A stretch of 64,000 nucleotides of DNA from Zeugodacus cucurbitae. Its lineage: Eukaryota > Arthropoda > Insecta > Diptera > Tephritidae. The position numbers were made by a program, and so were the translations under genes. Below are positions 32,926 to 45,424 of this stretch, piece by piece (position 1 is the first letter of the stretch; the number at the start of each line of letters is the position of its first letter). Under the pieces are notes generated by a model. It did not search any database, had not been told where the DNA came from, and saw only the letters and a list, made by a program, of their open reading frames with translations. The stretch is taken from the NCBI RefSeq assembly GCF_028554725.1, contig NC_071668.1:55471732-55535731 (forward strand). Direction: 5' to 3'.

Positions 32926-34866
32926 TTAGGTTAGGTTAGGTATGAAGGCTGTTTCCCTATAAAGTGGGAGACCCACTTAGACTATCGAGAGCAGTCCTTT
33001 GTGATGCCGTAAAAATTCAACCCCCTCACTTATTTACGAACCGACAAAGCGCTTGGACCTTGACCTCTTGCGATTTACTTTGGGCCAGAATGATCTTGCG
33101 ACGGAACAGGTGCTAGTGACTGTCCAACGCCTGCTCAGTTCGACTGAGACCCATTCATCCAGAAGCAAGTTGCAAGAGGACAGCGGCGCTCCTGTTTGTT
33201 CCCATTCCACTGTAAGTGCAACAGAAGTACCTATCCTAGCAAGCTCATCAGCCTTGCAGTTTCCTGCGATTCCGCTGTGGCCAGGCACCCAAACTAGTAT
33301 GATAGCAAAGTGCTCCGATGCAACTGATAGCGAGGTCTGGCAATCCTTAACCAGCCTGGAGCGCACAGTCATTGAGCTTAAGGCTACTATTGCCGCCCTA
33401 CTATCAGAGTTGATCGTTACCTTTCTCAAAGCTGCTGCACTCCGCAGCAGTGAATCCGCTGCAACCTTTATGGCCACCACTTCTGCTTGAAACACGCTAC
33501 AATGGTCCGGAAGCCTGAAGCTGAAGTTAATGAGAAGTTCCGGACAATAAACTCCTCCCCCAACTTACCCCGCTAACTTCGACCCATCCGTAAAGAAGCT
33601 TACCGCGTCTCTCCTCCAGCGACTTCTACCCACCCAACCCTCTCTTGAAGGTATGAGAGCAGAGAATAGACCGCCAGGGTAGGGCTCGTCGACATGATGG
33701 TAGTCCAGTAGCCTCGGAATGAAGTCGAAGCGCCTGAGTTATATACGCGCACTCTGTTATATACCCAGCCTCCCTCAACCTGATAGCAGTTTTCGCGGCC
33801 ATACTAACTTCTTAGCTAGTGCCTCCTCCATACGTGAACCCCGTAAAACATTATAGGCTTGACTATGGTTTCATATAGCCAAAGAACTACTTTTGGTGAG
33901 AGGCCCCATCTACTACCAATGGCTCCCCTACAACAATACAGGGCAACCGATGCCTTTTTTGCTTTTTCCGCAATGTTGGCTTTCCAAGAAACAACACCTA
34001 GGTACTTTACACTGTCGGCGGGGTGAAGACAGACTCCTCCCATCGACGGCAGAGGCGCATCCGGTATTTTGTATCTCCTGGTGAAAAGAACTACCTCAGT
34101 CTTACTAGGATTTACAGAAAGACCGTTGTCCAAAGCCCAACTCGATACGACATCAAGGTAACTTTGAGTAAAATCATATACGGTATCCAGAAACTTACCT
34201 TCAACCATGAGAACCAGAAGGTTGTCTACGACCATGATCCAGAGAAGAGGTGAGAGGAACCCTCCCTGCGGAGTACCACTATTTACCTCCCGTCGCACCC
34301 GTGTGGTGCCCCATTCTGCCACAATCATTCTATCGCAGAGAAGAGTGAAAATAAGATACTTGAGGTTGGACTCAACCTCGAATCTATTCATGGTCTTTAC
34401 TAGCGCTACCGGCAGTACGTTGTTGAAAGCCCCCTCAATGTCGAGGATGGTTCCCACCGCCTATTCCTTATGTCCGATAGCTTTCTCTATCCATGAGACG
34501 ACCATGTGTAAGACTGTGTCCACTGACCTGCCTTTACAATAAGCGTGCTGCGCTTTAGAGAAACGATTTCGGGGAATCCTACCCCTTATAAATCGATCGA
34601 TCAGCCTCTCCAATGTTTTCAGTAGAAAAAAGGAGAGACTGATAGGCCTGAAGTCTTTGGCCGCGACGTGCGAGCTCTTTCCGGCCTTGGGTATAAACGT
34701 CACTCTGACCTGCCTCCAAGCCCCCGGAATGTGCACTTTACATATATTGGTAACAACCAACTAGTAGTAGAACGGTTTGAATGAATTGATCGCCCATACC
34801 AGAAGTCTCTCGTTCAGAAGGTCCGGGAAGGCCACACAGTCTGTCTGAAGGATTGCTGGGAAAGTG
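32926..34866 (-). mobile_element. LOA-type LINE, 5'-truncated, between G6P and Duox
   Basis: On the minus strand, frames give RT motifs 'VTFIPKAGKSSHVAAKDFRPISL' in part, 'AYCKGRSVDTVLHMVV', 'NSGTPQGGFLSPLLWIMVV' and 'SVKYLGVV', then RNase H pieces 'FFTDGSK', 'FQAEVVAIKVAAD', 'INSDSRAAI' and 'VWVPGHSGIAGN'. The 3' tail is (cctaac)n, seen on plus as ggttaggttagg from 32,924. The frame is broken by stops and shifts, and the catalytic YADD segment of RT is missing between 'VYDFTQ' and 'SYLDVV'. Flanking 13-mers 'aaaagataacagg' (32,913-32,925) and 'aaaaaataacagg' (34,867-34,879) differ at one base and are the likely target-site duplication. Confidence 0.85.
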
Positions 34867-34879
34867 AAAAAATAACAGG

Positions 34880-35662
34880 ACTCTCCTTACATTTTTTTAG
34901 GTTATTAACTCGAGCTTTTTGTTCTATTTTTAAAACAAAAGTCAACCATTCTTACAAGAAAAATATCATATTCACTTTGTTTTGCGCTTCAAAATCGGAT
35001 TAATAAAACAACAACAATTTACGCATTCGTTTTTGTTTTTTGTCTCATACAAACTTATTGAATTCATATAATAAATAATTACATAAGATTTAATTAATTG
35101 ATTTTTTTTTTTTACAAAATGATAACAAATAAGATTCAATAAATAAACTTCAGTTGTAAGAAAGTGTCGTAATATAATGGTACAGTTATCGTATGTTATA
35201 GAGCAGTACGCAGTAGTAGCAGTAACGGTAGTATGTAATAGTAGTAGTAGTAGAGGGAGTATCCATACTTATATAAACATTATGTGGTAAAATTACATAT
35301 ACATATACAAGCATTCAATCCAACCGACAATTCTTCATAACTCCAGACAAATCCGTAAGTGTTAAGTAACATTTCCACACTGTTGGAAATATTGTAAAAG
35401 CGCTAATTTGACTAACAATTTTTTCTTTAAATTAACTTTAATTTAGTTGTTCGCTTAACTCCATACTTCGTTCGTATTCTTTGTTTCAAAGGCAATGAGT
35501 TAAATTAAAAATTTACTTAAAAAGTAAAAAATGAGTAGTTCTTAAGGGATCGCATGGTTTTTGGTAATGGCGGCATTATTGTTGTCGTCCTTTCTTCGTA
35601 TGATACACCGTAAATGCATTGTTTTAGTGTTACGCCAGAAACCATTTTAAAATCCCTTGCAT
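34880..35662. other. Duox 3' flank and probable 3' UTR
   Basis: AT-rich and non-coding. It contains tag/gta-rich runs near 35,210-35,255. No canonical AATAAA on the minus strand was found; an ATTAAA variant lies near 35,437. Confidence 0.4.
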
Positions 35663-38600
35663 TTAACCGAAATTCTCGAAATGATGTATGAAATATGGAA
35701 GTTTTCGCGTTTTGTTCACTTCGTCACAGGCCGACATTATGCTCTTTGTGAGCGGTCGCGGGCCACATGAGAAGACGCCAATTTTGGAAACCTGTTGGAA
35801 AGGAAGAGAAAGTTTTTAGAATCAACCTCTTATACACTATAAGTTAAAATAATTTTTCAGTGTGAGTTCTGGATTCTCCAAGTGACTGTAAAAAAGAAGG
35901 AGGGTTTAAAGACGTAAACATATGGAATTCTGCTCTCTTGGAAAGCTCTCTTGGAAACTCTTATCTACATACAATTAAGTTCTATAGAACCGGCATACAA
36001 GCTCCGCTCAGCACTCAGGCTCCACGAAACACTAGAGCGATTTAAATTCTTTCTCATCCTTATTGTTCTTAATTCTTGTACAAATCCATGCTATTAACTG
36101 ACAAATTGCAAAAGAATGGAAATCTCATTTATTCAAAACTGAAAACCCGAAACTCCATTCCAATCGCCCGAAATTACTTAGCGCGGAGAAAATTGAGATC
36201 AATCTTGAACAGTGCAATGTCCAGTTGAAATCCAACAACTGGGTTAAGATGAACCTTGCTGAGAGTATTCAGCTTAATGGATCTCTAGGTTTAAAGGATC
36301 TTGAGACGGCGTAAGTGTTGATAAGAGCTCACTAAACTCACGCGATCCAATGATCTCGGTCAGACGGTATTTACCCATTGCGACGTTATATCCACACAAG
36401 TTGTATCGCAAATATAATAAATATATATCAATGTATACTATATAGGGTCAGGCATGTCAAACTATATGAGAGAAAGTCTCAATGACGTCAGTCAATGGAA
36501 TCGATGACATGTGTTCGAAAGTGAGTGGCTACCTCCATGATCTTTCCCTCTTCTTCATTGCTAGGAGCCTAACACTCTACCCTACCAAACCCACAGGGAC
36601 CATATTCACCAACTGGACAAATGAGTACCGTCTAGACCTGAACATTTCTGTCGATAGCATTAAAATTCCGACTGTTAATAACCTCAAAATTTTAGTTGAT
36701 ATGCTGAATAGCCCGTAATCTTTCACTCCCCATACGACCGTGATTGTTACCAAGTACAGAGCAGCAATAAAATCCTCATGTCGCTAGTCGATATGTCAAA
36801 GTACCGCGCTCCGGACAGCCACAGGCCCGACCATGTCGAAACCGCTCGTTTCCTGGGATTCCCGTTAGAAGACTTTCAACAACAAAGTTGTCTGGAAGTT
36901 AGAAATTATAATGGTGAAGTGCAGACGCCAAAAGCCTTCTTATCAAATCCTCCCTCTGATATTAAATTAATTCGCGAAAAAGTTCACTGTACCTGCTATT
37001 TAGACTTGGTCAACTACTACACACCGCCAATTATTCAGGATTTCCTTCAACTAAAATGATTTTTATATATTTTAGAATTTGTTCCTAATAAACCTTGCCA
37101 GGACTCTAAGAGCTTCTGACGTTCCAAGAAATCTCATAATCATTGACTTAAATTAACCTAACTCTTAACTATTTACTTACATATGAATGTTTCTTTTGTA
37201 CGAATTTCAAGAAGCTCGACATATCAGGTCGTCCAAAATGGTTCACCGCCTTCAGACCAGTAAAGATTGAGGTCTTCGATAGGCGCTGGAAGTGATTCTC
37301 ACAAATATACTGCAAAACAAAGAAAGATGGTAAAATTCAATGAAAATTGAAGAGGAAATTTATAACTTGCAAAAACTTACCAGCATCGTAGTTCTCAGAT
37401 CGAATTTGTGGAAAAATTGTGTAATGAAAATGTGTATTTCCAACACATTTGTGACATCCTTCTTCTCCACATCGCGCAGTACATCAATGAACCATTCGAA
37501 ATGCTTGTGCGAAGGGCAAATCCAAAGGAAATAAACCTTCTTACATGCCACACCCGAATACCGATTCGTGCTAGTACCGAAAACCAAATCGTTAAGCATT
37601 GAGGCATAGGGTGTGACTCCAATACCACCGCCCACCATTACCGCTACTTCGAACTTGTACCAGTCCTGATTTCCACCACCGAAGGGACCTTCAATGCGTA
37701 TTTTTGGTTGATCCTCCGGATTATAATTACAAGGGTCAAAGTAATTGCGCAGCTTCCAAGTCCACGGACCTTGCGCTTTTATGTGACAGCTAAGGAAGTT
37801 CTCATGCGGCGCCGAGGTTAACGTGAAGCTGTGCATCTCGTGTGGTCGAAAAGCGGTACACGATAAACGCACCCACTGACCGGATAGATATTTTAGATTG
37901 GGTGGACGATAGAACTTGATTTTGATAACATCGGAAGGTAGCAGATCCGTTTCGATAACATCCAGCGCCATGTATTTGGTGCGCAGAGAAACGATCTTGT
38001 CGAGCGTGTAAATAATGCCGGGACCTAGGAAGAACATCCAAAAGCGTGGCGGACCAGTGATACGCGCCAAACCGTGTATCAACGAAAGCAAGTAGAGTCC
38101 CACGTACAGTTGATGTGTATTCCAGAAGAACTTGTAAGCCTTCTTGCGTACGGTTGGATGTGCAAAAACGAAGATTATGCACATGACAATAAAGAGCAGT
38201 ACGCCAGTGGTGCCTAGGGGAAGAATAATCCAAAATTATGTTTCTAAATTATCTGTAATACTACTGAGAACCTACCGGTAACTGTCTGGAAGAGCCAAAA
38301 TGTAATATCCGGCTTATAGTCGGAGGCGAAGTGCACCTCACGTGTCAGGCATCTCAAATTCTCATGGGATTGTGTGGATACATGATAGAAATTAACGATA
38401 TGACCAATGGTATGCAACACCGAGAAGAAGAGCGCCGTGCAAGCAGCGATTTTGTGGAATTGTATGTGCGCATCGAGCGGAATATACTGTTGTATGGGGA
38501 ACTCCTTCAGTTTGGTGATGAGATTTCTGAAATATAAATTTTTTAGTATTGTATTTCAGATTCCGAATAGCTGTTTCTGGTATTGCCGACATACATACCT

Positions 38601-41600
38601 GGACATTGTCAGTAGTAGTAAGGAGTAACAGAAGGACAGCGAGGCTGCTGAGCCACGTGTTACGGCAATACCGACACCCATAATGTGTCGCAGATCTGTA
38701 TGCTCAGCCATGAATGAGTAGTCTGAAATGATACGCTAACATTATAGAACTTTTAATTCCTTTGATTAAACAAATTACTCACGTATGAAGCGCTCTACGA
38801 ACAACACAATCGTGATGACGTAGAACAGAAACAAATAAAAGATGTTCTGGCGATTCTCTTCTAGGAACGTTATATAACTGTCCCATTTCTCTTGCATCCA
38901 GTGACGTGGCTTCTCCTGCATTGGCTCGATATTGAATGAGGTCATACGCGCCACATTAGTTGAAGTGTCGAGGAAGTTCTGTTTCGCACCTTTGCAATCC
39001 AAACCGATCGCTACAAAGTCACCTTTATATTCTTTCATCATTAATTTGAAGTCCTGATAGGTTAAGTGGTTCTTATGTTCCAATCCCACGTCTTGGAACA
39101 TGCCATCAATCAACTCGGTCACCTGATCATCACCCAAACTGGTGGTGCGCGCCATCTCCACCAGCGAACGCATCATTTCACTCAATTCACCCTTATCGAT
39201 TACACCGTTACGATCATTGTCGCACATATCGAAGATAATACGCAGTTTATCATCGGTCTTGCCACGCGAGAAGAGCACCACAGTCTCGAGAAACTCCTGA
39301 AAACTTATACGGCCATCTTGATCCTTATCGACAATATTGAACATTTTACGCACGAACATATCGTACGGTTTCATGCCTAACGCCGCCGCAAACTCGGCTT
39401 TTGATAGACTCGTACGCATAACTGTCATCACTTCGCCATCGGTGGAGGCGTCGGAACGGCGTCGTCGCTCGCCTGGCCGCAAGCCAAATGTTAGCGCATA
39501 TGCTTCGCGGAAGAAATACTCCAGCCGCTTCTGGCGTCTCTCACGCGTTTCAGCACGCGCCAACATAACCTCACGATTCACTTCCACCAGCGTCATTTCT
39601 TTCTTATGCAAAAAGAGAAAGTCTTCCAACTTCTTGACGAACTTACGTCGCGCGCCATATGATTCCAACTCTAGCACCAAATCGTGATCGTTCGGCACAC
39701 GCAGCAGTATATACGGTTTCTTCTTAATGTGATTCGTTGCCGATTCCTCCACCGTGATCACTTCTATATTCTTCAAATTGAAACTACGCAATTTCTCACC
39801 CTTCCTATCCACTGTGTAGATAGCCGCCTCTGGACCGAACTTTACGGTGACCAAACGTTTGTGATTCGCATGCAGCCATTCGCGTGCCAACATCTTATCA
39901 ACAGAGCCTTTGTTTTGTGCCGAACGTAAGGCCTCCTGGCGTATCTTTAACTTGCGTCTTTTACTATTTTGCAACTTCACCACACAGTAGCCAGCGCCAG
40001 CGCATAGAATGGGCACGAAGCCGAGGAAAACGCAAGCATAAATAAACATCAACTCCGAACCGGAAAAGTAATCGTATCCCTCGAGGTATTGGCAGGGCTC
40101 CAGTTCCGAAGCATTCAATTGCATGGGCTGTGGGCAGGGATCACCTTCGCGCCACATAAACACATCTTGTTGTATGTCGGAATTGTTAATATCCGTGCTG
40201 TTCACTATAATGTCCCACATGGTTATCTGCCGTAGTTCTTCGATTTCTTCGCGCGTAAAAATACCATTCCTTTCGTTTTCGAACCAAAAACGATCGGCGT
40301 CACGCAAACGCTCGAATTGTTCCTTTATTACGACTGTGAAGAATTCGCCGGGTTGCCCGTATGACTCCAGCATGCCACCAACGTACACGTCCACATTATC
40401 CAGACGATCATCGTAGGCAGTAATCAGCATTCTGAAAGTTAATGAAAATACATTTGAGATTCGGGCTAAGTAACGAGATGTACATATATAAGATCCAAGT
40501 CTACTTTCAACTCGATAAATGTTCTCACATAGATCAATGAAATTCTGGAGAGAAATATACGAAGATTACATTTATGATCTGCAGAGAACGGACATTCCAA
40601 AGTCTGCAGACGGTTTAGATCAGATATGTATCAACTCAGATCCCACAAATGCGGAATTAACCTCTATACACAGCCTATGGACTTCCATGGTTAAACTATG
40701 GAGCGGGTTCAGCAATTAAATTAAAGGAGGAAATAATTAAAGCTAGTTTACATTCTCTCGAAGTTTGACTGGAAAAGCATTTAGGTGAGAAGTGCCGCTA
40801 GACAACGAAGAAAGTCTGAAACCGGCGGCCAAGCATCTTCTCCGAGCTGAAAAGCTTGTATGGCAACCAAAGTCAGGCAGCATTACTGACCTTGATTGAA
40901 GCATCTCTGAATGAATCCGAAGGGATAACTTCGCAAAATCCTTTATAGATCGGACGTCCTTATACAAATATTATAATCAAGTATCGATTTGGTCATATAA
41001 GAACTAATGAGGTCAAGGACAACTAAAATAGGTCAAGTATAAGTATAAAGAATTAAGGGTAATTTCATGTGGAGGTCTTTTGGATTTTTTGAGGGCGACT
41101 CTTAAGAAGACTAACGAAGACTAAGACCATTAACCATAATAACCATTCGACTTTTTTAATAATGGCCTGGATACCAAGGCCTTAAAGGATAACTTTGCGT
41201 TGGAAAATTGGAAACTTTAATATAATCTAATTGTAGTTTAGTCACCTTAATAATTCTGGATTTTTCTCAAACAACTCCGGGTTGATTTCTTTCCAATCAT
41301 TACGACGCGGCAAACCAAACGCCTCTCGCGCTGTATTATAATCAGGTAAACCGTTATCACGACCACGCATGATATTCAAAGCACCCAAGTCACGTCGAGT
41401 AAATTCCATAGGACCGAAGAGTTTATCACGCACATCTGTACACAGCACGGGATCTTCACGTTCGGCAATCTGTGAAGACATACCAAGTAGCACCTCCTCG
41501 ACTGTGGTGTCCGTGAAAAAGTCCTGTAAATCAAAATACAAATTAGTAAATCAGTTGTAAGCGGTGAAGAGTAAACTTACACTTGAGTCCCACCAAGTGG

Positions 41601-44600
41601 AGCACAACCGTATTGCTGGATAACCCATAGGCGTCTTCTTATAATTACACTTGGCGTCACGCCGATAAATGCCGGGCGGTATCATTGTATGACCGAAACG
41701 GAATGCAGCCGCTTGGAAGATATGTCCAATGCCGGGATGAATTTCCTGCTTGTAACCATCGTACGGTTTCACTTCCGAACCCAAAAAGGCGGGCAGATAT
41801 TCATACATAATTACATTTTGCAAACTAGCGATGACCAAATGGCGCGCACGCTGGAAGATATCCTCATCACTCCAGTCGGAATGAGCGCGTTTGATGCGTT
41901 GCGCGAGTGTATTATGCCAACGCAAGAAGAGTATGGCAAATGAGAGCACAGCGGGATTCTGATTCGTTCGCGGATCACCAAGTACTGGCACAGAAGAAAA
42001 GGAAATTAAGTTATAAGAAAAAATATCAACAAAAATATAACTTACAAAATAGACGCTCTGGACTGAGCATCTTCATCACATTCGGCGCTGGATTGTTGAA
42101 GAGCGGCACGCGCATTGTATTCTTAATGGGCATTTTGCCACCCTTCTCCGTGAGCAGTGTACCATTGTGGAACGAACGCATTGCGTTGAGCCACGCCTCT
42201 GAGGTGCTGTAAATGAAACTGCCATCAATCCAAGCAGTCATTTGATTTATCTGCGAAGTGTAGGTAATTTTTGGATGGGGTCAGGCATAGAGTAAACTTA
42301 AGTTGGAACTCGAGAGTATTTAAATACAAGTTTTTTTTTAATCATCAATCCCTGCATAATTACCTGTTCACGTGGCGCATTCGGACTCTGCCCGGTATGA
42401 CGATCGTATGCAGCACGATGGAATGGTATATAGCGATCACCGCGACACTCACGATCGTACATTTCATCGCATTTTTCAATCTCAATGCGATGCATCTCGA
42501 TGGGGCAACCCGACTCGGAAGCCATCACTATTTCATTCGCCACAACTTGTCCGAAAAACGCTAAGAACGCGGTGCGATTGTGCTTAGATGCCAAGCCATC
42601 GCGGCCACCCATAAATAAACGACTCAATCGGCGTGTGGATGGACGATTTGAGCCAGCCATAGAGTAAACGCCGTCTGAATATGAGGGCGGTGCTTTTCGC
42701 ACCAAATGACTATCTGAAATTTAAAAAAGGATACATTATAAATTTTTGAGAACTGAAGTACATGATTAATCGTTAAATTTAGTGACGAAAAGGATTGAAT
42801 AGTTGGAATGAAGTGTGTAATAACAAAACACCTTCAACACAACTTCGACAGAATGGAGTTTACCTTTCCCACACAGGAACCCAGAGAACATTGGCCAGTT
42901 AGAACTTGTACCACTAAAGAAAGTTGTATCTTACTGAACATAGGAAGCTTCTAAGATCTCTCGCTATTGAACTCGGACCCGCGGAATCGTTGGTAACTGT
43001 ATAGCGGACCAGCTTGCAAGGGAGGGTACCCTAGCTACATTGACGTAAGAATGGGAGCGCGTTGCTAGACCATGGTCCACCTGCGCAAGAGTGCTGGACA
43101 TGCAAACTACGCATGAGCTCGTCAAACGCTGGTCAACTACCAGCACTTGTTCAGTGGGGAGGTTTTGGCTCTCCGTGGAGAGTAAGAGGTCCTTTCAACT
43201 GCTTTCGCTAAGCAAGGTCCATCTCAGCGCGATCATTGGTGTACTTACTGGACATTGTCCAATGGGTACCCATTCGTTGAGACTTGGGATCGTGGCTGAT
43301 GCAAGTTGCCAAAGCTGTATGGAGGAAGGCGGGGTGGAATCATCTAAGCATTTCCTTCTTCATTGTCCTGCTTTTGCCAGACTGAGGTTGAAACACCTCG
43401 GAGGGTCCTTCTTCGGCAATCCTAGCGAATTGGCTAGAATCGACATTAGTCGTCTTAAGAAATTTGTAACAGATTCCAAGCGTTTTGCTGAATCTTAAAG
43501 GTCTTTGATCCACAGGGAGTTTTATTGGTATCACAATGGACAGCGCCTGGCTGTCTAGGTGAGATCATCTGTTTTTGCAGAGATCTGCCTACAAACCTAA
43601 CCTAAACTCGGATTAGAAGACCTTACGACCGATAATCATTGTTTAGAGTTGAGCTTACATAAGGACCTCTGGAGTAAACAGCGCCAAACTAAAATGACTT
43701 GAGAACTCCAGAATTGCGCTATGAGCTAAATCGAAAATGATCAAGGAATCTTTGGTCTGTTTCCAGATGATAACTATTGAGGTCAGAACCTGAACCTTAC
43801 TTCTTGAAAGAGAGTCCTACAAGTCTTTGTTTCACCAGTGCTAGTATGAACTAGATGAAGAGCCATGAAGAGAGATTAAGTATTATATAATATTCTTTAG
43901 AAGAATGTAGAATCCATCGATGCATCTTAAAACGGGAGTTCCCAACCCTTTGACTTGCAGCAACAGACAGCTGACTCCATTACAAAAATAATTGATTGGG
44001 AATCCCTGTCATTAAATATATGTATATCAAGCAATCGCACTAAAGGGCTTATTAACATATGTAATGCCTAAACTATAAAACTAATACTACAAAATGTAAA
44101 ATAAAATGGCAAGTCAAAAGCCCTTCAAAGGCAAATTCATTAATGGGTATTTAAAAGTCTATTAGACACCCACATATTTCCCAAAGCAAACAATATAAAC
44201 TGTATTGAATATAAAGAAAAATTCAGCGCACGATCAGTGAGCGGCTGACAATCGTTGCACACGACAATGCAAATGAGTTTGAGAGAGTGCGGGTGCGATG
44301 CGAGATCACCGTAGGGAGCATTGATCAGCTGTGCGCAGTTAAGAAGAGGCTTTGTTATAAAAATAGCTTTGAACAACAAGTACAATCTCTCCGCTCGAAA
44401 GGGAAACCGGGTCAACGTCACGAGCGGCTTTTGAGCTATTTCATAATAGTTTGCGAATTGCAAATTTGAAACGTGTCTCGTCTGCCAGTTGTTTACTTAC
44501 ATACTCGTATATTCATACAGGCATGACCATTTATAGGCTTATGAATATTTATCTGACTGTCTGTGTTTGTTATTGTACTCACCAACTGATCCCCAGTCTG

Positions 44601-44663
44601 GATGCGCTAAATTATTGTACCAGCCATCATAGCGCTGCTTCTCGGTTAAACTGTACATTTTAT
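35663..44663 (-). CDS. Duox: Dual oxidase, 11 exons seen, N-terminal exon not identified
   Basis: Exons (minus): 44,663-44,583; 42,713-42,364; 42,250-42,046; 41,984-41,581; 41,523-41,246; 40,431-38,783; 38,722-38,599; 38,526-38,276; 38,213-37,381; 37,309-37,181; 35,791-35,663. Every junction is GT..AG and all phases fit, giving ~1,476 residues. The protein makes H2O2 from O2 with NADPH at epithelial plasma membranes. Order of domains: extracellular peroxidase-like domain ('EKQRYDGWYNNLAHPDW' to 'ALNIMRGRDNGLPDYN'), a membrane span ('ELMFIYACVFLGF'), EF-hands 'DKDQDGRISFQE' and 'DNDRNGVIDKGE', six-span haem core ('FFSVLHTIGHIVNFYH'), FAD motif 'HSFTLTSAPHE', NADPH motif 'GGIGVTPYASML', C-terminus 'FIHHFENFG'. 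The first exon enters in phase (one base of a codon comes from upstream), so a signal-peptide exon must lie beyond 44,663. A Met in that exon (44,658) is in frame but would give no signal peptide. Confidence 0.97.
36440..36800 (+). mobile_element. Jockey-clade RT fragment in the last Duox intron
   Basis: The plus strand gives 'GIDDMCSKVSGYLHDLSLFF', then 'LYPTKPTGTIFTNWTNEYR' and 'IKIPTVNNLKIL', then after a shift 'FTPHTTVIVTK' and 'SSNKILMSLV'. These follow one another in Jockey-type reverse transcriptases just after the YADD box (pattern: SPTKS.ATLFT.WT, NPKILGVTFD, FTPH, S.NK.LKSLA). The copy is opposite to Duox, short and frame-broken. The following ORF at 36,778-37,059 is not in the LINE frame and is probably chance. 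Confidence 0.75.
40432..41245. other. Duox intron, 814 bp, content not recognised
   Basis: It separates the exon ending 'ELL' from the exon starting 'MLITAYDD'. It holds short ORFs on both strands without known domains. It is much longer than the neighbouring 57-72 bp introns, so it may contain a decayed insertion. Confidence 0.5.
42978..43604 (+). mobile_element. LOA-type LINE 3' fragment in a Duox intron, antisense to Duox
   Basis: The plus strand gives 'RGIVGNCIADQLAREGT' (end of RNase H), then a 135-codon open frame from 43,091 with 'STTSTCSVGRFW', 'IIGVLTGHCPMGTHSL', 'CQSCMEEGGVESSKHFLL' and the C-terminus 'FVTDSKRFAES'. It ends in 'cctaacctaa'. It is flanked by 8-bp direct repeats 'aactcgga' (42,970-42,977 and 43,605-43,612). 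It belongs to the same subfamily as 32,926-34,866, whose corresponding region reads 'TSTCSVARSFWPKV'. Confidence 0.85.
43613..44582. other. Remainder of the long Duox intron
   Basis: No coding exon. Bases 44,210-44,470 are less AT-rich with overlapping ORFs (107 codons on minus) but no known domain. A TATA-like word at 44,356 faces away from Duox. Confidence 0.4.
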
Positions 44664-45424
44664 CTGTAAAGATATAAGATAAAAGTGGATCAAATATTTA
44701 TAGGAATTATATAATGGAGATATGTATGTATTATATATAGGATTATATATATCTTCGGATTAATATATACTATTCTATAATACTTTTGAACTCAATCAAG
44801 CTGATTCAACAGATTGCTTTTTATTCATATTATCTGTACAAAATAAGGGGGCATTCATATTTAAATTACCAAAACGACATGACTTAAAGTTATTCAGAGA
44901 GGTGGCAATCGATATATTATATTACGTATTCAGGGTCTAGAGTAGAATCTCTGGACCAATTTCATCTAACTTTGACATTAAACTAAAATTTGTTCGAAAA
45001 ATATGTATGTTTCCATGTAATTTTATTAAGATACCCATTGACCTTGGTTGCGTTGTGAAATCAACTTGAAAGGCGAAAACACTATATTGGTGCTAGAGAA
45101 AGGTCTGGATCGATTAAATTAAATATTTAAATTTTATCCATTTTTAACACCTTGTTACTAAATCATAATTATCATATTAAGATACTGAACAAATTTACCG
45201 CAACTTTTAGTACAAAGTCAACCATGGGCGCTGAAGACCTAATATTCAGTATCTATGAGGTTCAAAAATTATAGGCCGATTTTGACCAATTTAGTTAAAA
45301 GTTGATATGCATTAGAAGGACTATTTATGCAAATCTTTAGTCTAATATCTTCATTGATGTCTGATTTATAGATTTACAGTGAAATAACCTTATTTTATAT
45401 CTTAGAAGGTCAATGTTTTCCTAG
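44664..45424. other. Upstream of the first seen Duox exon, probably intron
   Basis: AT-rich, no ORF with a signal peptide and no donor-bounded exon recognised. Because the next exon needs one base from an upstream exon, this stretch should be Duox intron 1. The last 13 bases (45,412-45,424) are the left target-site duplication of the LINE that follows. Confidence 0.5.

Noticed and set aside
32924..32940. ggttaggttaggttagg resembling the insect telomeric repeat TTAGG
   Set aside because: It is the reverse complement of the (cctaac)n tail of a LINE. The same tail is found at 26,424-26,438, 47,070-47,088 and 43,595-43,604, each time at the 3' end of LINE protein sequence; flies also lack the TTAGG telomere.
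36778..37059. 93-codon ORF in the last Duox intron
   Set aside because: Its start overlaps the end of the Jockey RT fragment in another frame; no domain; probably chance.
39066..40416. Plus-strand ORFs opposite the large Duox exon
   Set aside because: Antisense shadows of a well-supported coding exon.
44356..44366. TATA-like 'tataaaaatag' in the long Duox intron
   Set aside because: It faces the strand opposite to Duox and no plus-strand gene follows.
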